Part shown: one piece after another, positions 34,670 through 47,500 of the stretch
Position numbering within the stretch: position 1 is the first letter of the stretch
Layout: every line of letters starts with the position of its first letter
NCBI GenBank assembly: GCA_949358305.1
Contig: OX442314.1
Coordinates: 47,438,581 to 47,502,580, forward strand
Direction of reading: 5' to 3'
Length of the DNA: 64,000 bases
From: Strigamia acuminata
Lineage: Eukaryota; Arthropoda; Chilopoda; Geophilomorpha; Linotaeniidae
Notes under the pieces: model-generated
What the model was told of the DNA's origin: nothing
The model's database searches: none
Seen by the model: the letters and a program-made list of their open reading frames with translations, nothing else
Made by a program: the position numbers and the translations under genes

Positions 34670-35077
34670 CGAATCTCGTGGTTTTCCTCACACAAACAAC
34701 TCAAAGTCGTCTCGCACAATTCCATCTGGATGAACGTGTGCTTGCTGCTTTTCCACGATTTATAGAATTTTAAAACGTTCGGAAAGTCCGGCAGCTTCTG
34801 GAACTGATTCACCTCCAATTCCAGAAGCTGCCGGACCATCCGAACGTGATAAAATTCTATAAGTCGTGGAAAAGCAGCAAGCACACGTTCATCCAGTTGG
34901 AATTGTGCGAGACAACTTTGAGTTATTTGTGCGAGGAAAACCACGAGATTCGTTGGTTTGGAAATATTTGATTGATTTATTCATGGCGCTTAAGCACCTT
35001 CACGACCACGATTTAGTCGAAAGCAGCCGACATTTTTAGTTTAGGGATCACCATATTGGAATTGGCGTGCGATTTTA
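34670..35077 (+). pseudogene. Myt1/Wee1-type kinase pseudogene with inverted duplicate
   Basis: On the plus strand (34783 onward) the frame reads a Myt1-like N-lobe: QKLPDHPNVIKFYKSW, FIQLELCETTLS and CEENHEIR. A stop and frame change follow, then HDHDLV and directly SLGITILELACD, so the catalytic loop and activation segment are missing. The minus strand of 34670-34810 encodes the same piece again (KLPDFPNVLKFYKSW, FIQMELCETTLS). The two arms form an inverted repeat of about 140 bp centred at 34811. No functional product is possible. Sequence 35078-35579 shows no gene. Confidence 0.75.
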
Positions 35078-35579
35078 GTTTGTTTGTTCTTTTGGCAGGT
35101 AACAAAGATTTACTTTTTTATTGGTTGTTTTGACTAGTAGATTACATTTCTGGTTTCAAGAAAGGTCTGTGACGAGATACACATTGAAAAAATAGTTGAT
35201 GATATGATGAAAAATGATATAAATTCAACAGTTTTGTACTTTATTCCTCACTCAAAAACAACCATGATGAATCATACTTTTAAAATATCAATATTTAATT
35301 ACAATTTTATGACTTTAGTTCCTCTTTTACTGCTGCTCACAAATTGAAAACAAACATTATTTTAGAAAATTACATTTCTGTATTTTAGTATAAAATTTTT
35401 TTTCAACAAAAATTCAGTCGAAAGAAAATTAATTTTTGAAGTTTTACAACCATAATCATTCAAGTGGAAAACAAGTTAAATTAAATTAAAGTTAATTAAT
35501 TTTTTTCCATCATTTATGTAACATCGATTTCAAACTACATATAACTTACGTAGTTTTATCTTTTAAACTTGTAGACAAA

Positions 35580-38500
35580 ATGCCCGCTCCTTTGCGCATC
35601 CGCCGGCTCCGTATCCGTACTCTCCAATTTGTGCGACAAGAATTGCAAACTTCACCGTCGGGCAAAGATAGTTTTCAATTTATAAACAAAGTTCGCGAGA
35701 ACACTGGAATAGTTCGTGCAGTTTGGTTAGTTGGTTGGTTGGTTTGTTTAGGCATTTGCGGTTATCAAACATGGGAAAGATTACGCTTCTACATGTCTGG
35801 ACCCTTCAAAGTTGAAATTGATTTTGTTCCAACACAAGAAAGCAGATTCTCTGAAATCAGATTCATGAACCTTGATACTCCTCTGATGAGGGAGTACTGG
35901 AACAAAATACCAGAACCTAACACAATTGATGATACAAAAGAGAGAATGAGAGCTTGCAGGGTCCCAGTGAGAGGAATCATTTTGAACAAAGTCAAAGTTG
36001 AAAATTACACACACTTGTGGGAACGTTCCAACATTTCAGAAAATATGCAGCACTTAAAGTTCAGACAGGTTGTTGTGACCCGACTGGACCGGGGTCAACG
36101 AAGAGTTTCTCTCGTGACCTCGTTTCGGGTGTAAGGGGAGCCGCAAGCGCGTCTCCCTTCCCTCAGTGCATTGACATCTAGTCAATGGACAGGCGTCTGC
36201 CCTGAGGGAGTGGGGATGGCTCGTCCACCCCACCATTGGGTGATTCCGGTCACCTGTCAACCCCGCTTTGTGCAAAGGAATGTGCCTTGCACTGAGCGGG
36301 CAGAACCAACACAACCATCAAACGAGAAACACACGTAAAACCCGTCGTCCTACAAGATCAGGCCCAAGTAAATATACTGGGATTGACCAAGGACAAAGGA
36401 CAATTTACCGTGAGTACGTTTGGTCAGTGTCAAACTCCGCAGAGTAACCTGCGAGATAAGATTACCACACTATTTTAGCACACCAGCTAGAAATAGTAAA
36501 AACCACTCCAGTTTAGCGAGTTGTGCAGACAAACGGTCGCACAAGCCTAAACTGCAGTAAAACCACGACGAGCGTTCCCGCCGCTGTGTGACCGCCGGGA
36601 GCCAGAAGAGTCCGCCGCTGTGTGATCGCCGGACACCACACAAAAACCTAGACAACAGCCCGAAGTAAGCCTTTTAACTAAGCATTCACTCGCGCCCGAC
36701 CAGCGTGAGCCCGAAGGACCAGCCAGAGACGAGCCGAGGACGCCATATTGCCACGCCGGCCCAAGACGACACCACGTTGCTACAACGAGGACGCCATCTT
36801 GGACACGCACGAGACAACAGACGACCTCGCCGATTCCAGCCAGCTTTCATCTTACCTTTGCCTTTCCATTTCCCATCACCCATTCCGATTTACATTTTAC
36901 TTACCCTTTATAGATATATATATAAGATATATCTGTACATTGCCCCGCAGAATAAATCTATATTATATTTTACCTTTTATATCTGTGTAATCATTTCTTT
37001 GGGTAAACCGCTTGAGCAAAGCGGTAGTGAGTTAGTCGAATTAAGTAATCAACCCACGAGTTAGCGACGGTTAGAGTTGAGCGCGACACGTGGGGGCCTG
37101 TCCGGGATCAAGTCGAATAACTGATTCTAACCTGTGATTACATCATACCCAAAGCAAGAAATGGCAGATAATACCCGAGTAACAGATTCCGACTCCGACG
37201 CAAACAAGAGAGCCGGCAGTCGTAAAGGCGCCGACTATCACTTGCGATCTGGAGGTCCCTTACCCAAAGCCTCAGCGCACGAAGCGAGGCAAAAACGGCG
37301 TAAGCCTAAACCCGATCGTAGAAGCGCATCCGAGGCATCGCACCCGTCTCGCACCGAGACGAGGCAGCGATTGGACGAGACAGAGCGGGGTGAAGAGCAA
37401 TCTCACTCCAAACTGCCGCGTTCTAACCGTGACGGCGAGACGAGCGGAAACGAGGTTTTATCCCGTAACCAATCGCCTCGTCTAACGCACGACACCGAGG
37501 TGGGCAGTCCGAAAGCAGCGTCTCCGATACAAAAGACGGCCTCAAATACGACCGCTAATTCGGCACTAAACACGCCAATTACGCAAAGCCGCCCAGCTTC
37601 GGTCAGGTCCGAAGGACACAAGTCCAACTCATCCTCTGTCAAGCGTGTTTCGAGCCAGCCTTACAGCGTCTCGGGCACCTTGATTGATGCGATGCAATTG
37701 GCACAGGCGGAAGGAGTGAGATACACCCTTCCGACGGGGAAAATTACCGTGTACGAAACGTTACAGATCGTACGTGCAGCTTTAAAAGCGCACAGTGTAT
37801 CCCCACAAATCACCATTGTTGAAGGTGCACACGCTCAACAATTGGTTGATTCCGCTCAATTTGAAGCGGATGCAGAGAACGAGGCTCGTCAAGCCATTCG
37901 CGAGAGACGGAGGAAGCTGGCGGAAAGAGAAGCGCAAGCTCTCGAGTACGGCAGAACCCAGCCCAATCCGACTACTCCCGAGGAGGTAGAAATAGTTGAC
38001 CGAGCCCTGAGAGCACATCGATATGCTTTCCACTCGCAACAAGAAGCAGAGCGAGCATTTATGGCCAGATTGCGACGAGATGACCCGAAATCCGTCCGCA
38101 AACCAGAGGTCAGTTCATCCGAGCTGTCCGACGAGAGCCTAGAGGGAGACCCAAAGCGCACGCCGAAGGCCAAACCCAAACCCCAGCCGGAGAGAGCAAC
38201 ACCAGCTACTCCGCGCAAGAGAGATGCGTCGGCCAGAGAACAACAAACTCGGCCCCGCATGCAAGCTCTCGATTCAGCCACAAATAATGCGATAACGCGA
38301 TTAATCAACGCTAATAATGCTAGGCGAAATGAAGAGCAAGCTCTCACAAGCCAACAGCATGATAATCCACAAGGGACTGAGTGGCAACAACCAGTGCCCA
38401 TCCTTAAAGACGACGAGTCGTCAAGGAGACAATCGCATGATCGCACCTCTTCGCGAGAAGAAGGCAAACGCGATGAAAGACCGAAATATTTTCACTACGG

Positions 38501-41500
38501 AAATAGTGATTCGTCGTCAGATGGACTGGAGTCAAATGCACCCAGTCATCACGATTCGGAGAGAGGTTCCGGAGAAAGACGAAGGGAAAGAGAACGCGAT
38601 GAACGCAGAGAAAGGGAACGTGACGACCGTCGTAGGGGCCGGAAAGAGTCAAACTCTTCACGGCGCAACCCGCCACGCCGCTCACCGTCTCCCGACCCCA
38701 GCTCCGACCCCTCATCCAACGACGACAGACGAAAGGAAAAATCAAGTAATCGCCGGAAGAGATCCAACTCTCCGCGCGATAGAGAGAAACGACGTCGATC
38801 GGAAAATAGCGACCACCGACGGGAGGAGTTTCAGGACCTTCCCCGACAAAGCGCGTTTACCGATTCGACGGGTCGGCAGTATACGATGGGAGAGCTTGGA
38901 AGAGCCCTACTCGGCTCGTTAAAAGCCGAGGGAATTGATCTGAGCAAACGAAACGATCGTAATCGTAGCACTGGTGACCGCGTAAAGAAAAAATACGCTG
39001 TCTCCCGACGTGACACCATGAGTGTTACCGGGAATATTAGGTGGCAATTTTATATTCAGAACCGTTTCGACGGGTCATGGAAAGCGGGAGATCGCTTCCT
39101 TGACGAAGTAATTCGAATTAAGACTGCCACTAAAGCCACCGTAGGAGACATGCTCACCCACGGTATTGTCGAGCTAATGACAGGCTCGGCACGTGAGTGG
39201 TACCAAGGATTGAAAGGCGTCAATTGGGACGACTTTTTAATGAGATTCGACCTGCGCTACGGCGAGACACCCGAAGAGGTGAGCCGAAAGATGCGAGGTC
39301 TTCGCCAGATGCCTGGTGAAACCATAATGGATTACGACATTCGCGCCAGATTGTTGTTCGAAAAGGCCCCGATGGAATTTCACGCCACGGGATTCAACCT
39401 TTTCTTTCTCGGCGGTTTGTCGGAATACTCGCAAAGGGTGCTACTTGAAGAAAGGGCACCGACAGGAGGTAGCTACGAGGAGATGAGCGCCTTCCTGTTC
39501 GAGAACACGATAGATATCGAGAAGAGATATTATTCCGCTTTACCAGAAGCGGAGAAAGCAGCGACCGCAAAACGTCTCAAGTTGAGTGCGGAAAGATATG
39601 GGGCGACAGATAAGATTATGCGCCCTACTGAATATCTTAGCGGTATAATGGAGCTGGCAGAAGCTAGCGTTGGTTTGCAAATAAAAAATAAACTGACATC
39701 CCCGCTGCCTTCCAACCCTTTGGCCGCCCCTAAAAAGGCACCGACAGCGTCAGCCATGCAAGCGACACTGGAGGAGGTCAAGGAGGGGGAGGAAGCCGAA
39801 CAAAATGTCGGAAAATCAGACGAAAAAGAAGAAAAAGACGATGATTCGACGGACGAAGAAATACGAAGCTATCGCGATACCTTATCAACGGGTTGCGATG
39901 AGGAAGGACCGCTAGTACATCTCATCCATCGAGATAGAGCGGTAGAAGAATTTCGCGCCAGGTTAAAACCAAATGCCGGTCGAATTCCGAAGTATTTTCG
40001 GAAAAATTACACGCCACCGTCGAAAGCAGACCCTGAAAAGAAAAAATCGACTGAAGCCCCAAGAGACAAATCAAATATTCGCTGTTTCAAGTGTAACCAA
40101 CCGGGCCACTACTCCAATGAGTGCCCAAGAACAGCGAAAGAAGACGCTAAGTTTGACGCGATAATGAAGCAGATGGCAGAGATTAAACTCGCCATGGCAA
40201 AAAACGAGTCAAAAAACGAGTCAGCGCAGGCGGCGAAGAAATAATTTCTCGACCGTCTGCGCCATTCATGAAGAAAAAGGGGTTTAACAAAGGGTTCGAT
40301 AAGCCGCCACCAGTCAAAGAAATGGGTAGTGACATAGCTAACGCCCAAATTCAAGACAGGGCCAACAACGCTTTGCAGGTAATTACCGCAAACGCTGAGG
40401 CTGAGGCGGAAGAACCGAACCTACTGCTTGAAGAATTACCTCAAGTAGTCGAAGACACAGAAGAATTTCGTGTTTTCATGTGCAACGTGGCGGTCGAATA
40501 CACCAACCGCCTATGTATGTTGCCCATGACAATAGAACGTGAAAAAATTATGGGACTACTAGACTCGGGAGCAGATCGCTCGTTCGTTTCCGAAGACATA
40601 GTAGCATCATTGGGTCTCACCGATAAGATAAAAGGCGTTAATAAAAATATACGTCTAAAAACCGCCAACGGAATGGCGCGTCCAAAAGGAGTTATATTAT
40701 TGACCATGGAGTGGCTCGGAGGAGTAGAACAGCACCCTTTCCTGGTCCTGCCCACATGCGACAGAATTTTTCTGTTGGGCTTAGACCTCATGGCGTCAAT
40801 GGAAATACAACCCAATCCAATAACGAAATCTTGGAATTATATCAGAAATGATAAGGAAAGACCCGCAATTGTCGTGCCACCAGCTCTTGTAAAAGAAGCG
40901 GCCGACAAGACACAGTGGGAGAAAGGCCTAAAGAAATTCGTTCAAGATTACGATTTTAAAGCATTCGTAACAGAATTGCAACGGGACAATGTAGTGGAAA
41001 CGCTTGTCGCCGACGCCGCTTTAGAATTAAACGAAGCGGCAGCCCTACGAAGGGTCCTACTTAAATATGAGGGGATCCTGTCGAAAAAACCGGGCCGAAC
41101 GAATAGGGCTATTCACGAAATTAAATTGACGGATAATAAACCTATACGAGTTGCGTATAAGGGAATGAACCCGCAAAAACGTGAAATAGTGCAAAAAATG
41201 TGCCAAGAAATGCTAGACAGTGGCATTGTCTCCGAGGCCCAGGGAGAATACGCGACGCGAGTTGTGCTCGTGATGCGCCCGGGCTCGGACCCACGCCTAT
41301 GCATTGATTACCGCCCATTAAACGCGGTGACAGAAATAGATCCCATACAGATGCCGTCTATCGAATCCATTTTGAGAGAGCTTAGCCCCTTTTCTTGGGT
41401 TACGACGATGGATCTGTCGAAGGGATACTGGCAAGTTGAGATGAGGCCAGAGGATAAGTTAAAAACAGCATTTTACTCGCCAATTGGACGGTTGATGTTC

Positions 41501-44500
41501 AACGTCATGCCATTTGGTTTAGTGAATGCTCCCAGTACCTTTCAGAGACTAATCGAAAGCGTATTGGGTGATATCCTGCATCAGTTTGTGTGGGCATACC
41601 TAGATGACATAGTTATTGCCTCTAAAACATTCGAAGAGCACATTGAGCACATCGACCAAGTGCTCACCCGGCTGGCAAAAGCTGGGTTACACGTGCATCC
41701 GGGCAAAAGCAAGTTCTGTCGAAAGGAGCTTGCCTTCCTGGGTTATCGCATTGGAGTCAATGGTTTAGCTATTGGCCCCGAAAAAATCGATGCGATTAAT
41801 CGTTTCCCACCACCCGAGGACGTTAAAGGTGTCCAACGGTTTATGGGAATGATAAACTTCTTCGGCAGGTTGCTACCGGGTCTAGCTGAAGTGGCAGCCC
41901 CAGTTACCGACCTCCTGAAGAATGAAAACGAATTTGTATGGTCAAATGAGTGCAACATCGCATTTAATGCAATAAAGAGGATGCTGACGGAAGTCGGCGT
42001 AATGCCTCTACCCGACTTAAACCGGCCGTTCATATTACACACGGACGCCAGCAGAGTTGGGTTAGGAGCGGCGTTGCTCCAAACACACGTGCGCGACGGA
42101 GTCGAACAAGACCTGCCGTGCATGTTTATAAGTCGCAAACTCCAAGGCGCTGAAAAGAATTACAATGCCACCGAGTTGGAGTGTTTGGCCGTTGTGTGGG
42201 CCATAAGGAAATTCAGAGATTATCTCGAATATACCAAATTTGTGGTCCACACAGATCATCAAGCGTTACAATGGCTGATGAAATTAAAAGAGCCAGCCGG
42301 TCGACTAGCCAGATGGCAGTTAGAACTGATGGCATGCGACTTGACCATTCAATACAAGCCCGGCAAATATAACGTCGTGGCTGACGCTCTGTCACGGGCA
42401 CCAGTGTCAGATCCAATCGACGCTGACGATGATGGCGAGGATGACTCCCGCATCATTTATTGCCCTACGAGTTGTCACCGTTGGGATTTAAGGAAGATGA
42501 ATGAAATTCCCACCGCGTCTCCGGCAGATGTAAAATTCTGTGGATTTTGGACGCGGTTATACCAACCAGCTGCTGACAATTACCCAAATGCAAGGAAGGA
42601 ATTTAAGCTAGAGCGGAGAATAAATGACCCGCTTCTAAGCGCCTTCCACGCTCATGTCGGCGAGCAGATGCAAAGCAGTCCCCCGACAAGGGAGGAAATA
42701 ATTGTGCAACAAAAATTAGACAAGAAATGTCAGGACAGAGCTAGATTCGTACTGACAGGAAAATATCCGCCCAATCTAACCAGAAGGCAGAAGCGTCGTT
42801 ATGCACACGAATCCATAGATTACCTATTGGATGACGGCCTTTTAGTGAAACATCACCCAAATCACCAAGATGACTTGAGTGAATCGGACACCGCAGTAAA
42901 GGTAGTAATACCTGCTTCCTTAATCGGTCGCGTGCTGTGGTTGTTACACGGGCACCCGCTTGCGAGCCATGCGGGAGTAAGCAGAACACTCTATCGTGCT
43001 ACACAGCTTTTTCACTGGACAGGGATGAAAAAAGATATTGCTCTTTTTGTCCACCAATGTCAGCGATGTCAAGCGTGCAAGCCGAGGAGTAAATCACCAT
43101 TCGAAACTATTTTCTTAGGGCCTTACGCGCCTTTTGATTGTTTAAGTGTCGATGTGATGGGCCCAAAACCCGTTACGGGAAATAAAAATGCGTACATTAT
43201 CGTTATAATGGACGTGGCAACTCGTTGGCCCGAGTTGTACGCCGTCGCTAGACCTTCAGCAGAGAAAATCGTTGAATGTATCTACGACGTGGCGTTACGT
43301 TACGGATTTCCACGTAAAATTATATCCGATAACGGACCCCAATTTATCTCGAAAATTTGGGGTAAGTTTTGTGAGAAATTCGGGATTGTGGCGTCACATA
43401 CTTCGACCTACAATCCCAGAACAAATCCCGTTGAGCGACTCAACAGGGACATTAAATATGCACTAAGCATATTCACTGACATCCACAATAGGTGGGATGA
43501 ATACTTGAGGGAGATCGCGTTCAGCATACGAACAACAGTCTCGAGGACGAGAGATTTTTCTCCGGCCTACCTCAACTTCGCCCGAGAGCTACGAGTGCCT
43601 TGGGACCCACGAGTGGCAGAGTCGGTAAATGTGGTGGACCCAGAGAAACCACATGAGTATGTGTATAAATTGGAGCAAACAATTTCGAACACATACAAGC
43701 ATATGATGGCGCACATTTTTAACATGCGCGACCGCATTTTACAAGATAAAAGCGGTGGAAAATTCGTGAATTTCGAGATCAATGATTTGGTGTGGAAAGA
43801 TGCACACACCCTCTCAAATGCAGCGAGAGGGATCACCGCCAGCTTGGCCGACAAGAGAGATGGTCCGTATGTAATCATCGGCAAGCATGGCGGTAACGCG
43901 TATAAATTACGCAAGCTCGAGGACAACACCGAGCAAAAGTCGATCCAGGTACGAGAGTTAACTCCGTACATTCCGGAATTCCCGCAAGAAATGTGGGCCA
44001 AGGGCCAAGTCAAGTCTAAAACTGACGGCCAAATCGTCGATATGTTCGCTGGCGAGTCGGAAAAAGCACCGCCAAGTGACAACGAGGAGTATTTCGACGC
44101 CCCTTCACCTCCGGTAAACGAGATAGTTGAATCCGTTCCGGATCCAATTTTGGTCGGGGGGGAAACAGGAGAAACTCCTGAAACAAACACAAAAAACACG
44201 GATAAAAAAGAAAACAATAATGAGGAGGTACAGACACAAAAAACAACAAAAAATATCGTACCTGCCTCGATCCGTAACCTGCGACCAAAAAGAGATAATC
44301 CGTTCATAAAAGGCGGAAAGGTCGTAGGAAAGAAGTAAAATAAATTACGAGTCGATGGCGGCACTAAAAATAAATGTAATCGACCGATAGTGCAAGCCAT
44401 CACGTCGCAGAAAATTTCGCTAAGTCCAACAAAGCGGATATCGGTCGAATTCGCGTCACGAGATGGCGTGGAAACGCGGGACCCGTAGCAAAATTATCGG

Positions 44501-47500
44501 CACGGGTCGGATACCGCGTGCAAAAGACCCCGTAGCAGCAATCGCGCACGGGAGTGAGAACAAAGGAGACCCGTAGCGTAACATGCGCACGGGTAGGTGC
44601 GCACTAGTCTCAAACACCCGGGTTCTGGAGTATATTACCCAGAATCCATCGCGATTACCTCGTGTTCACACAGACTTCCGCTTTTCACAGCTGATCGCTG
44701 CATTCGTGCGTGATCCTCGTTTTTAACGTTTTACCGAGTTTTTCACCGAGTTTTTGAGATAGTTTTATCATCCTTTTTAAATCGTGATTGAGATTTTTGT
44801 GCGCGCTCCTCGCCATGGACGAGGAAGAGAACGACGTGCTGGCCATCGAGCACGAGGACGAGGAAAACTGGGACCGCGATGTAAACCAAGTCCAGCCCGA
44901 TCAGGTAGAAGTCGGCATCGGCACATGAGAACTAGTTCCGTGCTGCTGAAGAAGAAATTTTGTTGACTAATACCTGACATGAGTGCTTTGCACTCACAAT
45001 AGCATATAATTAATTATTAACCGCGATCGCTCACACGATCGTATTTTTTTCCTTGTTAATTTGTTTTCGAGGTGCGAGCACAGACTTCACGTCGCCTCGC
45101 GTCTCGAAAATTCCTCATGACTTGAGTCACGAGCGAGACAATGGGCTCGAGCCATAAATAATTTTATGACAAGGGGAGAATATTCTGTAAAAGAATATTT
45201 TTCTCCACAAGTAATTTGACGCATCGAATTGATGCAACTTAACATTCGTACGATGAATTTTTCGGTGTGTTGGATAAATTTAATTTGACTTTAACTTTTT
45301 AAAAAATTAGACAAAGTCCGACTTCGGAATAATTCTTTATTAGGTTTATTTATTTAATAACATTTCGACAAGCACATTTATTGTGCGATTTTAGTAATAA
45401 TTTACACCCGACGAATTCTTTTTACGAATGACTGATAATTATTAATTTAATTATTAGTAATGTTCTAATTAATGTTAGAATTAATTTGAAGTAAAATCTG
45501 ATGATAAGAATCCAGATTAAAGGCTCGATTCCGTCTCGCTGTGCGTTTTGGACATGAGACAGATTTTTCACGTGATGACTTCTTTTTTTTTCTATCCGAC
45601 GAGGGACAATTCGTCCTACGTTTGCACCGATAGACAGGAATCGGTCTCGACGGACGGCTGCACGTACTGGCAACGTCCCTCGAAACCAACCATTTATCTA
45701 CGTATTTAAATATTAACTTTTTATTAATTGTTTATTTCTCCATCCTTCCAGATGGCACTACGTAAAACATGGGGACCATTAGACCCCGCTTGCATCACTC
45801 GTGGCGGGATATTTCGAGGCGCGCTGCCCGATTTTTACCGACGATGTTTCGGCGAAGACGCCGACCCTTGGCGCCTGCGAATACTACATTCCCGATGCAT
45901 CGCCCGACGTTGGGTACGAGACTGCACGCTCCTGGATACGTTCCCGGAGGGAATGCGCGAAGGCATCGCCACAGAGTTAGCTCGTGACGATGACCCGAAA
46001 TCGCCGATTTTCCACCCCGGATTGTCAAGTCAGTACACTGGCAACCCGGCGGAGGAACACGTGCTGCATGCGTGGCGAGCAGCCGAGACAGAAGAGGCCC
46101 GTGAGGCCATCTACCAGCATTATAGACAACAGCTGGTGGATACCGCTACGGCAGTGGCCGAGCGCATCCTCCAAAACGAGGGGATGACCGCGGATGATAT
46201 TCATCTGTGGTTTGAGAGGCTGCGATTGGGAGAGAGTACGCCCCAGTGGAGACCTCGGATGGGAATTTTGACGTCCCAAGCCGAGATGTGGCAGCTCCAC
46301 TACCTGGGGATTTTGGGGCCCAAGAGCAGCTACCCGCGGAAGCGCAAGCGCTCCAAAGGCGCCGGGGACAGCCAGTCGCGTTCCCCAGCGACAACCAAGA
46401 AGCAGCGTGTCGCTCAAAACACGACTGAAGGCAACGAAGCTGGGCCATCCACTAGTACGGTGCGTGACCCTTCGCAGTATTCCCGACCGCGAATTTTCAT
46501 AAACCGTCAGATTAAAGACGGTAAGGAGTGCAAGGAGGTTTGGATGTCTGGTGACGAAGAGCGAGTCTCTCGTCCCAGCACTTCTAGACGTCCGCTGACT
46601 CATCGCGAGCAGCGGAAAAAAGATCGCAAAGAGCGATACTTCGCGAGGTGCGAAGCTCGGGGCCGTCCCATCCCCGAACCCGCCTACGCCTCCAAGAGAG
46701 CGGGTCGACGAAGTGGTAGCCAGTCAGGTGAGCGAAGCGTCCCAGCGGCAGATACGCGGGACCTTCGCGAGATTCTGACTCAGATGAAGCGGACGAAACT
46801 GACACGTTTCGATCCCGCGATGAAACACGCCAGGAAGATGGGTGTTGTCACCGACGGGAAGGTGACCCCACACGAGGTGGCAAGGTGGCTCGCAGACTAC
46901 ATTAATTCGCGACCACGACCCGATGGCATGCCAACCGCCATCGTGCAGCCTTCAGGCTCCGGACAACATCTCCCGGCGCTCCAAGTCGCAATGACTGGAG
47001 TGCAGACGACGGAGACGCCACCACCGCCGACGCAGCCAACACCACCGCTGCCGACGCCGACGCTGCCGACCAAGACGCAGCCGCCTCCGAACCTGCCGCC
47101 GCCGTCGTTGTTGAATTCGAGCGATCCGCCGGATTTACCCACCGACCGCTCAGTCCCTCCCCCCGTTGGACAGAGCATTGCGCAGGAATGTCGAGCCAAT
47201 TTGACCGGCATTTACAGGCCGAGCCAACCCCGATCCGGTTCCTCGGCCCTGTTTTTCGAGAGGCGAGACGAAGAAGCGCGACTCGCGAGAGAAGCCGCCA
47301 ATCCGACTATCTCCGAGCTCTCAGCGTTTCGCTTCGTGATGGAAGACCCAAGAGTCTCCGCGCCCGCCTTGCGAGGTGTGGATCAGGCCCAGCGATATTT
47401 CATCGAATGGGCAACGGCAATGATGAGTAAGCTCTCGTGTGCCTTCACTGCGGATTCGGAGCGATCGAATCCAGTGAATCGTCGCAGCCTACAGCTATCA

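Noticed and set aside
36705-37064. 119-codon frame in both element 2 LTRs
   Set aside because: It lies in the LTR, overlaps the poly(A) signal region and has no similarity to any protein I know. Its conservation only reflects LTR identity.
43567-44403. 278-codon open frame on the minus strand
   Set aside because: It lies fully antisense to the conserved pol of element 2, has no recognisable domain, and its length is explained by codon bias of the pol frame.
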